64,000 bases of DNA from Sesamum alatum. Its lineage: Eukaryota; Streptophyta; Magnoliopsida; Lamiales; Pedaliaceae. The DNA lies in NCBI GenBank assembly GCA_034509735.1, contig JACGWO010000006.1:1937001-2001000 (forward strand). Reading direction: 5' to 3'. Shown here in pieces: positions 35,492 through 46,227 of the stretch. The notes below the pieces were generated by a model. It did no database searches. It saw nothing but the letters and a program-made list of their open reading frames with translations, and was not told where the DNA came from. A program made the position numbers and the translations under genes. Within the stretch, counting starts at the first letter, position 1. Each line of letters starts with the position of its first letter.

Positions 35492-37195
35492 ATGGATGGT
35501 GATCTTCTTCGTTTGCATTCTGTTCTTTCCCTCACGTTCGACGAGGCTGTTGGAGTAGTTATTCCCCTGTCTGATTTGGAGAAGGGCTATGGTGGCTACC
35601 ATCTGACTTTGGTGGGTCGCCTTCTATCTCATCGTGCGGTTAATTTTGACGCGATGAAGGGTACACTCATACAACTTTTTCAGGCAGCGCGGGGTCTTGA
35701 ATTACGGAAGATCTCTGACGACCGCTTTTGTTTACTCTTTAATCATGCGGAAGATTACCGTCGTGTTCTTGATTTGCGGCCTTGGATTTTTGACAAGAAT
35801 CTGGTTGTTCTCGCCCCTTTGTCCGACAGAGATGATCCTCTTCTTGTTAATCTGGACTGGTGTCCGTTTTTCGTGCACGTGCATGATCTTAAGCTTGGTC
35901 AACGGACTGTGGAGGTTGTTCGACATATTGGCCGGTCCCTTGGGGCTTGGCTGGATGAAGATGGTATTGCAAAGGATATTTCTTGGTTTGAGGCAGTTCG
36001 GATTCGTATAAATATTAATGTTACTCGCCCTTTCAAGCGTGCTCTTACCTTGCTGTCTGAGCATGGTGACGAGTTAGTGCTGCGTTTTTCATATGAACGC
36101 TTACCCAATTTCTATTATCTCTGTGGCAAACTGGGACATATTAGCCGCTTCTGTGAGTTACGATTTCAGGAGGGTTTTTTGGACCCTGGTGTTCATACCC
36201 CGTATGGTGCATGGTTGCGTGTAGTTGGGCCTGTTCGACGTTTCGGTGTTACTCCAGATTTGGTGCGTCCCACTTATGTTCGTTCTTCGTCTTCATCATT
36301 GGGTTGTGATGTGTCGGTATGCCGTGGTCAACATATTTTTAGAGGTTTCCGCTGTAGGACTGGGGACGAGGTTGGTGGCGCTTCCTTGGTAGCCGGTGAG
36401 TCAGGTTCCACGGCTCCGAGCCCACGGCGGTTGGCTCAGCACAGGCCGTTAGATTTGAATGTCGGACAATGGTTTTTTGAGCAGTTGCAGGAAGCAGTGA
36501 GCGGGCCGGTTCCGATAGCGGTTGATTTGGATGGTCCACGGGCTCTTGATTTTGTGAATAAGGTGGGGTTGGCCCATGACCTCGTTTCATTGGCCCATTT
36601 CCCAAGTGCCTGTCCAGGTTTGTCTAGGCCTGCCAGTCCTTCATTGGGCCTGGTTGATGGTCGGCCCAATAGTCGCCGGGCTTTATCTTTTGCTGGGGGC
36701 CTATTATCGCACGAGAATATTGTTCATTCTGGAGGACCCACTGCCATTCCTGAAGGAAATCTGGGGGCGAAATCTCGCTTAGGTGATCATTCTTCTTGGC
36801 CGATTGTCACGCCGCTGGGGGGGCTGAATACCGATTCGTCTGTTCCATCTTCTCGGCCGGTACATTCTGATTTGCATATTACTAAGGGGTCGAGTGACTT
36901 TGTTGGTTCTTCGTCTCTGGTCGATGTCCCTCTCATTACGCAGCCCTCCACTATTTCGGCTATTGCTCCGGTATTTGGTCGAAGGTATGGTCGAAGGGCT
37001 CGTGGCCATTGCGGTGGCACTGCTCGTCGCATTCAAGGCCTCTGTGTGGGGCGTGGCTCTAAGCGTAGTCTGCCTGTCTCTCTTCAGGGGACTTCTTCTG
37101 CTCGTCCGTCCAAGCGCCATTTGGTGGATGAGCTTTCCGACTCAGTTGTTTCTATTTCGGCGGAGGTTGCATCGCAACCCCGCCAATTATTATGA
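35492..37195 (+). mobile_element. LINE-type retroelement ORF1: DUF4283-like domain and degenerate zinc knuckle
   Basis: From ATG 35492 this gives about 567 residues. The N-terminal half has the plant DUF4283 pattern (LIQLFQAARGLELRKISDDR, FDKNLVVLAPLSDRDDPLLV), ending in the knuckle region NFYYLCGKLGHISRFCE at about residues 205-221. A CCHC knuckle needs Cys-x2-Cys-x4-His-x4-Cys; here the first Cys position is Tyr, so zinc binding is doubtful. The tail is Pro/Ser/Arg-rich and low in similarity. In plant non-LTR elements such a protein binds the element RNA. Its stop overlaps the start of the next ORF as ATGA. High G+T and codon use differ from nearby genes, as expected of a transposon. Confidence 0.8.
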
Positions 37196-37830
37196 GTTGT
37201 ATAGCTTGAAATTGTCATGGGCTTGGGGGGCCTGGGACAATTCAATTTCTGCTCGAAGTGATGCGCGATCATTGCCCCCAATTGATTTTCCTTTCTGAAA
37301 CAAAATGTAAGCAACGTAAGGTGGATAGGATTAAGGAACTTCTGAATGTTCATGGTGTTTCGGTTGATGTGGTGGGGAGAAGTGGTGGTTTAGCGATGTT
37401 GTGGTCTAAGGTGATTGATGTCTCGTTGTTGAGCTATTCGCGTTACCACATTGATGTTGTTGTTGTTAATGAGGGTCGGCGTTGGCGATGTACTGGTTTC
37501 TACGGTGATCTTGAGGTCAGTCGTCGGCGAATTGCTTGGGATACTCTACGGACACTGCAGGGGCACTCCAATCTTCCTTGGTTGTGTTGCGGCGACTTCA
37601 ATGCCATATTATATGCTTCTGAGAAAGATAGTCGTTGCTCGTCACTTGAATGGTTATTACGGGATTTCCGTCAAGTGTTGTATGATCTCCAGCTTGATGA
37701 TTTGGGCTATGAGGGGCCTTGCTATACTTGGTGTAACCGGCGTCTTTGGTCGGATACCGTATGTTGTCGTCTGGATAGGGCGGTGGGATCTGCTGCTTGG
37801 CGCTCTATGTTTCCATACTTCGACTACTAA
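37192..37830 (+). mobile_element. LINE ORF2 fragment: apurinic-type endonuclease domain with nonsense codon, no reverse transcriptase
   Basis: ATG 37192 overlaps the ORF1 stop; the frame reads MSCIA, then TGA (37207-37209) where the family has Trp, then NCHGLGGPGTIQFLLEVMRD. Endonuclease/exonuclease/phosphatase motifs follow: LIFLSETKC, GGLAMLWSK, LCCGDFNAIL and CCRLDRAV. The frame ends at 37830 just after MFPYFDY, where other plant LINEs continue to the SDHCPLL motif and reverse transcriptase. Sequence after 37830 is AT-rich and unrelated, so the 3' part is missing. Loss of the 3' end is the reverse of the usual 5' truncation of LINEs. The copy cannot move by itself. Confidence 0.8.
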
Positions 37831-38540
37831 TTTAATACAACACTTACCATACATAAGTCAAGCGTATAAAATTTATGTTATTTTGTATACTTACCAAAAA
37901 ATGTTATGCGAATCACATGTACATAAGGCAAGTATAATATTTACATTTATTTATTAGGTATTCATATATATATTTTGTAAATAATGAGAAAATTAAAATT
38001 TTAATCTTGTAAGTATGGGGTAACAATTTTAGTCCTTTAAATTATTAGGTAGTAATCTAATTATGTACGTTTTTAATTTTTACGATTTTATGATAAAATT
38101 GGCGAAATATTCAAAGTTGGTCGGGGAGTAATGAAAATTACCGAGACCCAAAATTCCAAAAAAATTATAATTACTGAATCAAAAATGCATTTGAGCAGAC
38201 ATAAGCCGGCTAACTTTAATGTTGTCCCTCCTTTTGGCCAAAAATACATATATATTATTAATTTTATGAAAATTTAGAACAATATTGTCCCTCCTTTTGG
38301 CCGCTGAGCGGACATGAGGCTGCCAACTTTATTGTTGCCGGAGATGTTTCCTTTTCATCATCGCATTCAATTTAAAGTCATTTTTCATGTCAACCTTTCC
38401 TTTTCTGGCCTCTTTCCTTACCTTCTATATATGTTCATGTATCCAGACAAAAAGGATTGTGTCAGAAATTATAATCATCATCATCAACTAATTCATTACA
38501 AGAGGTTTTCGTTCAAATTGTACGGGAAAATTATTTTTTT

Positions 38541-39003
38541 AGTTCATTAAATATGCCTAATATTAATTTTTGTTTGGTAATTATACTTATTTTTTTCTAA
38601 ATTCAGTAACTTGTAAAATTGATGAGATTTAGCTCGAATTAGGATTTTTTATTCAATTTTCCGGTGATATTTTGAAATTAGCCAGAAAATGCATACGTGC
38701 AATTATTTGGTTAATATATGACAACTTATACACATGGACAATCACATGTATTAGTTGTCACTTGTACAACCACATGTATTAGGTGACATTCAAATTAAAA
38801 TCCACCTCATTTCAATTGTCATGTAGGCTTAAAAATTCTCAAAATATGTTCAGTTGGCATGTCACATAATATTTCCGGCCAAGAAAGCAAAATCAACCAC
38901 TGGAGGACTAAATCTCATTATTTTTGCAAGTTATTGGATTTAGAAAAAAATGAATATAATTACCGAACTAAAATTAATATTGAGCATACTTAGCGGACTA
39001 ATT
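38541..39003. repeat. Fold-back element, ~460 bp
   Basis: Left arm 'tagttcattaaatatgccta ... tcagtaacttgtaaaattga' pairs with right arm 'tttgcaagttattggattta ... gagcatacttagcggacta'. The arms are about 90 bp and well conserved; the middle carries 'acaatcacatgtattagttg' and 'caaccacatgtattaggtga' as a direct repeat. Confidence 0.75.
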
Positions 39004-39696
39004 AATATCGTGGGTACTTATTAATCATACAATATTTTGTATCCATCCAGTTATGATGACTCGTAATTTCATCAACCTAACCTATCGAGGCCATGTCCTC
39101 GAAACACCTAGTGATGCATCTTTATACACGTAGCAGCTCTATGAAGGAACGTGTATGTCAAACATCAATGTATACCTAATGTTCAAAACAACGAGTGTAG
39201 TACACATGTTGTGTGTTATACAATAATTGTTGGACATAATTTGCACATGAGATAATATTATATTTATACTCTCTGGTCTATTTTTTATTTATACAAATCA
39301 GTATTGTCTTTTGTATAATTATATAAATCGTACTTGACAGCAAAAAAATATGGGTTGTTTGTGTAATGAGGTTGACATTTTAGGAGTTGTATATATGTGT
39401 ACTTTTCTAAAAAATAGGGGTGATTTGTGTAAATGATGTCTATGTTTTTTAGTGGGTGTATATATAATTATCCAAAAAATATTAGTGATTTGTACAAATA
39501 AACTATAGGTTAGGAGGTGTAAATATAATTATCCCTTTACAAAAAAAACTTATTTATGTAGAATTTCTTCACTTCATATTTATGAATTTCATTATGAAAA
39601 TATAAGCCTATATATATAAACAAATACGTATCTCTAACTAACAGTAAATAATTTAAAAAATATTGACATTTATGTTAGCGAGTGTTATTTGTAAAG

Positions 39697-40096
39697 AAAA
39701 AATTACACTTTTGATCCCATAGGATTGAGGGGTCAATACTTTTGGTCTCATGATTCCAGAAATGATCAATTTAGTCCTAAAATTGGGAATTTTCGACACT
39801 TTTAGTCCTGCATTTCCTGAAATGACCAACATAGTCCTAAAATTGAGAATTTTCGACACATTTGGTCCCATTAGACAATTTTCATCAAAAATGCTAAAGG
39901 CAAACGTCTCGCCATTAGTGGGATCAAATGTGTCGAAAATTCCCAATTTTGGGACTAAATTGGTCATTTTAGGAAGTGTGGGACCAAATATGTCGAAAAT
40001 TTCCAATTTTAGGACTAAATTGGTCATTTTAGAAAGTGCAAAACCAAAAATATTGACCCCCCAATCCTATGGGACCAAAAGTATAATTTTGCCTAT
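39697..40096. repeat. Fold-back element (aaattacacttttgatccc type), 400 bp, near-perfect
   Basis: Left arm 'aaaattacacttttgatccc ... ggggtcaatacttttggtct' is mirrored by 'ccaaaaatattgacccccca ... gggaccaaaagtataatttt'. Inside, 'agtcctaaaattgggaattt' and 'cgacacatttggtcccatta' also recur inverted. It produces overlapping mirror-image open frames on both strands (39653-40027 minus, 39750-40109 plus), which are artefacts of the palindrome. Confidence 0.85.
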
Positions 40097-40272
40097 TTGT
40101 AAATTATGATATTGTTGAAGAAAATCTATAGAGTCATCTTAAAATAAAAGGAAAGTTAAGCAAAGAGAGAAAATAGATTTAGTTTATACCATTTTTATTT
40201 TCAAATTTCATAACCTCTTTTCAACATCTAAAACATCAAAAGAAAAAGATTTCTCCTATTTCAACGCCATAC

Positions 40273-40534
40273 ATTGCTACAACAAAATTGTTTAATAGCT
40301 ATAAAAAAAAAATCAACGATTGAGCTAATTAGCAAAATAAAATTCTCATTGCTAATTATCTACATTATTCTATACAAGAAATTTACCTTCTAATAAATTT
40401 AGCAACAAAAAATGCTTTACTAGCAACATATTATTTAAAATGTAACCAAAAACGAGAGTTTTACTTGGTAATTAGTTAAACGTTGATTTTAACAACAAAT
40501 TACTTCGTAACTATTTAGTCATTTTCTTATAGCG
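40273..40534. mobile_element. Degraded CACTA miniature element
   Basis: 'ttgctacaacaaaattgttt' at the left and 'tagtcattttcttatagcgc' at the right are mutated versions of the ends of the neighbour at 40643-40917. Shared interior words: 'gagctaattagcaa', 'tttagcaacaaaaa' and 'attttaacaacaaa'. Confidence 0.5.
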
Positions 40535-40642
40535 CATGCATGTATGCTGGAATTTATTTTTAATTTATTGCTCTGAATGTAGCGTGTTTAGCCCTGCTTG
40601 ATGCCTGTCTATACTGCACTCGAATTAGATGCAACAAAATTT

Positions 40643-40917
40643 CACTACAAAAAAAAAGGCTCAATAGCAACGAAAATGAATCAGATTCGAGCTAATTAGC
40701 AAGTAAAATTTTCGTTGCTAATATATATTTAATATAAGAAATATACTTACTAATGTATTTAGCAACGAAAATTTACTTGCTAACAAATTTAGTAACGAAT
40801 TGTTGAAAATATATATTAAGTAGTGTAGATTAGCAATGAAAATTTTACTTCCTAATTAGCTCGACGCTGATTTCAACAACAATTTTTTCGTTGTTATTTA
40901 GCTATTTTCTTGTAGTG
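40643..40917. mobile_element. CACTA (CMC-type) miniature element, 275 bp
   Basis: Starts cactacaaaaaaaaaggctc and ends gctattttcttgtagtg, so the outer CACTACAA...TTGTAGTG ends match the CACTA superfamily. It is flanked by TTT on both sides, the 3-bp target-site duplication expected of CACTA elements (weak evidence in an AT-rich region). The interior has repeated 'agcaacgaaaattt'-type subterminal motifs and no open frame. Confidence 0.75.
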
Positions 40918-41335
40918 TTTGAAATAAAAAATCCAATTCGCGAACTATTAGGGTGTCTCCATATTAATGTAAATCTCATATAATCAAGAAATTAAGATGA
41001 AAATTATAGAAGGTAATATATATATATATGCAATAACATTGTGTTATTTCATAAATAACCACATATATATATATATATATATAAAATTTGATGTGTGAAT
41101 TATAATGATAATCTTGAATTTCATGCATGAGATATATATAGCATGAGAGTTTGAAATTCTCTTCCCTCATAAAAGTTACCTTAGACTCTTTCTCTCTTGC
41201 AACTATAATCCTTAAAAATCTCCTTAAAAACCCTAAAACATCCTTAAAAACCCTAAAACATCCTTAACACCTCACACCTATCCCCCCCCCAAATCAATTC
41301 AGTTACCAATTCTGATCACATTCCCAAGATTCTCA

Positions 41336-42979
41336 ATGGCGGAAAACCACCATCTCCCGCCGGCCGGCGCTCTCTCCGATCTCTATCATAACGCCCATGA
41401 AAACCCCACTTTACCTGCTGGCACCCTTTACGATTATTCGCTCGAATCTGAATTCAATCGCCTCTGCAGACTTTCTCCGCCGCCACCCACCGACGTTCAC
41501 GGCGGCGGCGGCGGTTCTATTCTCAGAATGAGGGTTCAGTCCGCCGCCAGAGGGCAGAATATGGGAATCTACATGCAACCCCAATTAGATTATCATCCTG
41601 GTTTCGGAGATCATGTGAATTTGGATCTGCTGTCTGTAAATGGAGTTCCTGAGTATTATAATTTGAATTCAAGAATGAGAAATTACACGACGACGATGTT
41701 GTCGTCGGCATATGGACTTCATGAACACAGGAAATTCTCGTTGATGTTGCAACGTCTGAGGGGGGACAACGACATACTGCTCATGGCCAAGGATCAGTAC
41801 GGACGGCAGTTCTTGCAGCGGAAGTTGGAGGAAGGAAACCAGGCAGAAATCGAAGTGATTTTCGCAGAGATTAAGGATCATGTCGCTGAGTTGATGATGG
41901 ATCAATCTGGGAGTTACTTTGTTAAGAAGCTTTTCGAGGTTTGCAATCAAGAACAGATGAATTTGTTGCTTCTGCTGGTTATCAGAGATGAGCTCAACCT
42001 CGTACCTATCTGTCTGGATAATCATGGGTAATGTATCGATTAATCCTCTTATATCAGCGACAGAAAATTTACTATTGTTTATATTTTAACCGGTAAAATG
42101 CTTTTTTTGGTCAGGTAAAACTAGCGCATTAGCTGTTTTGGTACCACAACTTAGGAAGTTGGTTGTTTTAGTCCCACAAAATATATTTTTTAATTTTTTT
42201 TGTCCCAAAATGTCACGTGCCTTCCTCATACGACATGACGTTTTGGGATAAAAAAATTGAAAAACGTGATATTTTGGAACCAAAAAAAGTGCAAAATGTA
42301 TTTTATGGGATTAAAATAATGGTACCAAAATAAATAATGTCCTAGTTTTACGGGATAAAAAAAGCATTTTGCCCTATTTTAACGGTTATGGAATAAAAGT
42401 CGTGTCAAATGATTATTATGTATCTTCATGTCGATGCAAAACAATTGTCATGTCTCTTATCTAAGTCAAATGTTTTAACTAGACTAGTAAAAATCACGAC
42501 CAACAAACAAATTGTGTGACTGTGTTAAATTACTATTTACTACAAGTACTTTTTTTCAATGGTTGAATGTTATATTTCTTGTAGTGTATAAATAAGTGAA
42601 CAGGGTTCTGAACATGTATAGGATGAATAAGATAAGTTAAGACATAGTACAGGTGATCATGTTTTTGGCTGTGTCCTAGACATATTGAACTTGGTAGCAT
42701 GAATAAAGATAAATTAAGACAATATACAAATCATAACATTTTGTGTCGAATTTTGTCATCTTAATGTTGTAGTATTTCTGCGTTCATGTGTTTGATTAGT
42801 ACTTTGCAGTAGTAGAGCTATGCTTAAACTGCTTGAGCATCTGCGGACTCGAGAGCAACGGTCACTGCTCATGTCGGTCATGACGCGGATCGTAGTTCAT
42901 CTCACCAGAAACACCAATGGCCATAATGTCATTCAGCATTGCTTCAAGCTTTTCTCCAGTGAAGATAACAAGGTATAGG

Positions 42980-43011
<32 letters not shown>

Positions 43012-44224
43012 CGCGCTAATTAAGGACAGTAACCCTCATGCATGTCGAGTAAAATAAGGCTGTCTAGTTCACTTTGATCATATGTGTATATATTGATGTT
43101 TCATACTTGAAAATGAGCTAGTACTTTCTCTATGTGAGATGATGTGAAGATTCACCTTATAAGCAGTTAGCACTAAACGAACGTCCTAACCTATGTGTTG
43201 ATTTCTTAGTTCTTGGCAACAGTAAGTCAGCTAGACAACCTAGTCGGACGTCCTGACCTATTTGTTGATTGTGAGGCACTATTTTTGGTGACAGTAAGTC
43301 AGTTAGGGACCCTAACCGGCACACATAGCACATGCACAATCATTCTTGGCTGGTCTTTAGGGACACTATCTAGTAATTTTCTTGAAAATTTACTTAGGAC
43401 AGTGTTTCTTGTATTACAGTACTTATAATTTGTGGTCCTTATCATGTCTGAAGCATATTAATTACCTTATATTCTTACAGCATATCCTGAACGTGGTGGC
43501 TGATAACTGTCTTAGCATTGCCACTGACAAAAATGGATGTTGTATTCTACAACAATGCTTAGCTCACTCTCATGGCGTAGCCCGCGAACGCCTCATGGCG
43601 AAGATTACAGCAAATGCCCTCATTTTGTCTCAAGATCCATACGGGTACGCCTGAGTTCCAAACTCACACAATATGGAATCATTTGAAATCCTTTCTTTTC
43701 AACACAGCAGCATAATAGGATTTTACAGACAATGCTGTTGTTTTGGGATTTCGTTGCAGGAATTATGTCGTGCAGTATATAGTGGGACTGAAAATACCAC
43801 ACGTTGCAGCAAAACTAGTGGCAAAACTCGGTGGAAACTACGTGTTGCTCTCCCTAAATAAGTATGGAAGCAACGTCGTGGAGAAATGTCTGAGAGAATT
43901 AGACCAACATTTGTTGCTACCGATAGTTGAGGAGATCATTAACAGTCCCTACTTCTTGATGGTTCTTCAAGATCCCTTCGGGAACTATGTCGTTCAGTCT
44001 GCACTCAGAATCTGCAAGGTAACAATAAAAACGTTTACTAACGATGTCTGTATAGCGTTAGTTATGATCTGCTTCTTTGACGAACGCCTTGATTGATGTT
44101 ACTACAACCTTTGCAGGGCGAAATTCATCTTAAAATGGTTAACCACATTCAAGTTCACTATGATTTTCTGCATAGCCATCACTATGGAAAGAGGGTTCTT
44201 GCAAGGACCAAGTGGAGTAAGTAG
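41336..44224 (+). CDS. Pumilio-family RNA-binding protein (APUM12-like), five exons
   Basis: Exons 41336-42027, 42810-42972, 43481-43644, 43760-44018 and 44117-44224 join in frame to 461 residues. The first ~130 residues are low-complexity (MAENHHLPPAGALSDLYHNA, a Gly run). From ~135 the protein is made of Puf repeats: LLMAKDQYGRQFLQRKLEEG, ELMMDQSGSYFVKKLFEVCN, HLTRNTNGHNVIQHCFKLFS, SIATDKNGCCILQQCLAHS, ILSQDPYGNYVVQYIVGL, LLSLNKYGSNVVEKCLREL, MVLQDPFGNYVVQSALRIC, then DFLHSHHYGKRVLAR. These are about eight helical repeats, whose second helix (for example NYVVQ, SNVVEK) would read 3'-UTR bases of target mRNAs in the cytoplasm to control translation or decay. The closest match by wording is the APUM9-APUM12 group. 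Intron 1 contains a fold-back, intron 2 a SINE-like repeat. Confidence 0.92.
42093..42373. repeat. Fold-back element in Pumilio intron 1
   Basis: Left arm 'aaaatgctttttttggtcag ... ttttggtaccacaactta' pairs with 'aataatggtaccaaaataaa ... gggataaaaaaagcattttg'. A smaller inner hairpin ('tgtcacgtgccttcctcata' / 'aaaacgtgatattttgg') sits in the centre. Confidence 0.7.
43143..43375 (+). mobile_element. SINE-like repeat in Pumilio intron 2
   Basis: Contains 'gtcctaacctatgtgttgat', 'gacagtaagtcagttaggga', 'ccctaaccggcacacatagc' and 'catgcacaatcattcttggc'. The same ordered words occur at about 60740-60935. There they follow 'gacgtgggtttgaatcgttg', which resembles a tRNA box B. This copy has an inner duplication of the 'gacctatttgttgatt ... 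gtaagtcag' block. A SINE origin is inferred. Confidence 0.45.
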
Positions 44225-44364
44225 TGTGTGTAATTATGCAGACAATTACCGTTGCTTCGATCGTCGACCAGGTGCATAACATCGTTGCCGTCTTTCGTCC
44301 ACCCACCCCCCTCCCACAACTTTGTATCGTGATCAGTACATTTGTGTAGGTTAGTTCTTAGTAG

Positions 44365-44567
44365 GCTTGAATGTATTTTTGGTCCCGTAATTATACTCTT
44401 TTGACATTTTTGGTCTTGTAACTTATCAGGATAGTAATTCAGTTATGTTTGTGTTGTTCTGAAATTGTGAAAATTAAGAATATACATAACTGAATTACTA
44501 TTCTGATAAGTTACGGGACTAATATGCCAAAAGGCCATAATTACTGAACTAAAAATGCAATTGAATC
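44365..44567. repeat. ~205-bp fold-back element just after the Pumilio gene
   Basis: Arms 'gaatgtatttttggtcccgt ... aagtaattcagttatgttt' (approximate) and 'catacataactgaattacta ... ctgaactaaaaatgcaattg' pair around 44460. It lies 140 bp after the stop codon, so it may be inside the 3' UTR. Confidence 0.65.
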
Positions 44568-45551
44568 TTATTAGTGAGTTGTTGTTGCAACATTATAAGC
44601 TCTTTTTGTTGTTTAATTTGTTGGCAGATTAAATATAAGTAAAACATATTGTTGTTTTCTGGTAGAAGTCTATTCTTTTGGTTATTCTATGGAGTTATGA
44701 CTGACTTTTAAGCATGGTTTAAAATTTCTATGCGTTTTTATTGAAATTATGGAAACGTTTCTTTTTTTGATGTTATGGAAACAAAAATATATAGTAGTTT
44801 TGAAATTATCTAGTTTCCTTCGAAACACTTCATTTTTCTTAATTTTTCTTCGAAATTTTTGAGTTTCCTAAGAAGCTTTTTATTTTTCCTAATTTTTCAG
44901 CGAAACATTTATTTTATACTTCTAGCTACAAATATATAAATTCGTGTTATACATAAATATTTCATTTAATAATAACAAATTTAATATTAAGCTAAATTAG
45001 TAATATTATATGTATAAGTATTAAAGCAATATAGATATTTTATAACACATAGTTAAACATAAATATTATATTATTATTTAGTTTCTATAGCAACTACATC
45101 AATTAATAACACCAAATACATAATTATATATACTACATAAAAATAATGTTAATTGCCTAAATGATACAAAATTAAGCTACATATATTTGAATTAAAAAAA
45201 GAAAGGTAATATTTTAAATTTTTTCTATGATTATTATGTATGTTTGTTTAATTTTATGATTTTTCTATAGCGTTTTCAAAACTTTTTTAAAATTTTTTTA
45301 ATATTTATAAACTCGAAATATTTATTGTAAACGAAATTTTAATCCATACTTTTAAGGAATAGAGGTATTAGGTAAGCCTTTGAAAATGTGTGTAGAAGGC
45401 TGAAGCACTTTATATGCTGTCTGCATAATTTGTTCTAGCTTAGTATATACAAGTTCAACTAAGTTATCAATGTCAAGTTTAATTTAGATAGACTCTCTTT
45501 TTAGTACAAACTCGTATTAGAAGGCTGGTGTCCAACCTCACAAAATTTTTA

Positions 45552-45755
45552 GGTTGCATTTGGATTGAAGGATTTGGATTTCAATTCCTTCATAATAAAT
45601 TCTTTGAATTTGTTTGTTTAAAAAATTTCAAAGAATTTCATTTTAATTTTGAATTATATTTTGATGAATATAAATGAATTTCAAATTCTTTTCAAATAGA
45701 ATCGTTTAAAATCCTTTCTCCAAATCCAAAACCATCAATCTAAATACACTCTTAG
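45552..45755. repeat. ~204-bp fold-back element (ggttgcatttggattga type)
   Basis: Left end 'taggttgcatttggattgaa' with 'ggatttggatttcaattcct'; right end 'ctttctccaaatccaaaacc ... atcaatctaaatacactct'. The ends complement each other, as does the 'aaattctttgaattt' centre. A MITE-like terminus of the kind 'ttgcatttggattg' is common in plants. Confidence 0.6.
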
Positions 45756-46227
45756 CTTCATTTACTACAAGAAGAGATGAAGTGAGAGGATGCATAAACA
45801 ACTAATATAAATGTAGGTTAAATTATAAATAAAGATAATTATATTCACGCCCTTTGATTTATATTTTATTTACACTAGCAACCCCTATGTTTTAAAAATT
45901 ACACATACATCCACAAAAAACGACAATATTATTTAGACAAGCCACCTCTGCTTTTTGGAAAACAAATACATCCCTAGAAACGTCAACAACACTTTTTCGG
46001 ATGCCAAGAATGTGATTTGCCTAAGTAGACCATATTAGAGCTGTAAATGTTTACCATCACCAAGGCAGTAATTGCATCAAGAAAATAAACCAAAATTTAC
46101 CACCATCAATGGATTAGAAGTAGAGAACAACGTTTATATATGCCTGTTTTACGGCAATAACTTGTAAGTGTGTAACAACAAATTGCCATCCAAAAGATGA
46201 CCACGAGCGACAGATCGCCGTGTGTTT

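Larger units (their letters stand above)
37831..41335. other. Repeat-rich spacer between the LINE and the Pumilio gene
   Basis: Contains fold-backs at about 37992-38195, 38541-39003 and 39697-40096, one clear and one degraded CACTA miniature element (40643-40917 and about 40273-40534), and (TA) runs near 41020 and 41062. Just upstream of the Pumilio start, a 21-bp unit 'cttaaaaaccctaaaacatc' is repeated (about 41223-41265). No gene; short frames here follow the repeats. Confidence 0.6.
44225..46227. other. Spacer between the convergent Pumilio and TXNDC9-like genes
   Basis: Starts with the Pumilio 3' UTR. Two fold-backs are present: 44365-44567 and 45552-45755. Positions 44600-45540 are AT-rich with nothing recognisable. 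Positions 45830-46060 look like another degraded 'ttaaattataaataaagata'-type repeat. Confidence 0.55.

Noticed and set aside
35697..37120. Other-frame and antisense frames within the LINE
   Set aside because: Shadows of the long ORF1; no domain of their own.
39653..40109. Overlapping open frames of ~120 codons on both strands
   Set aside because: They are mirror images produced by a palindromic fold-back element, and their peptides repeat the same words; not genes.
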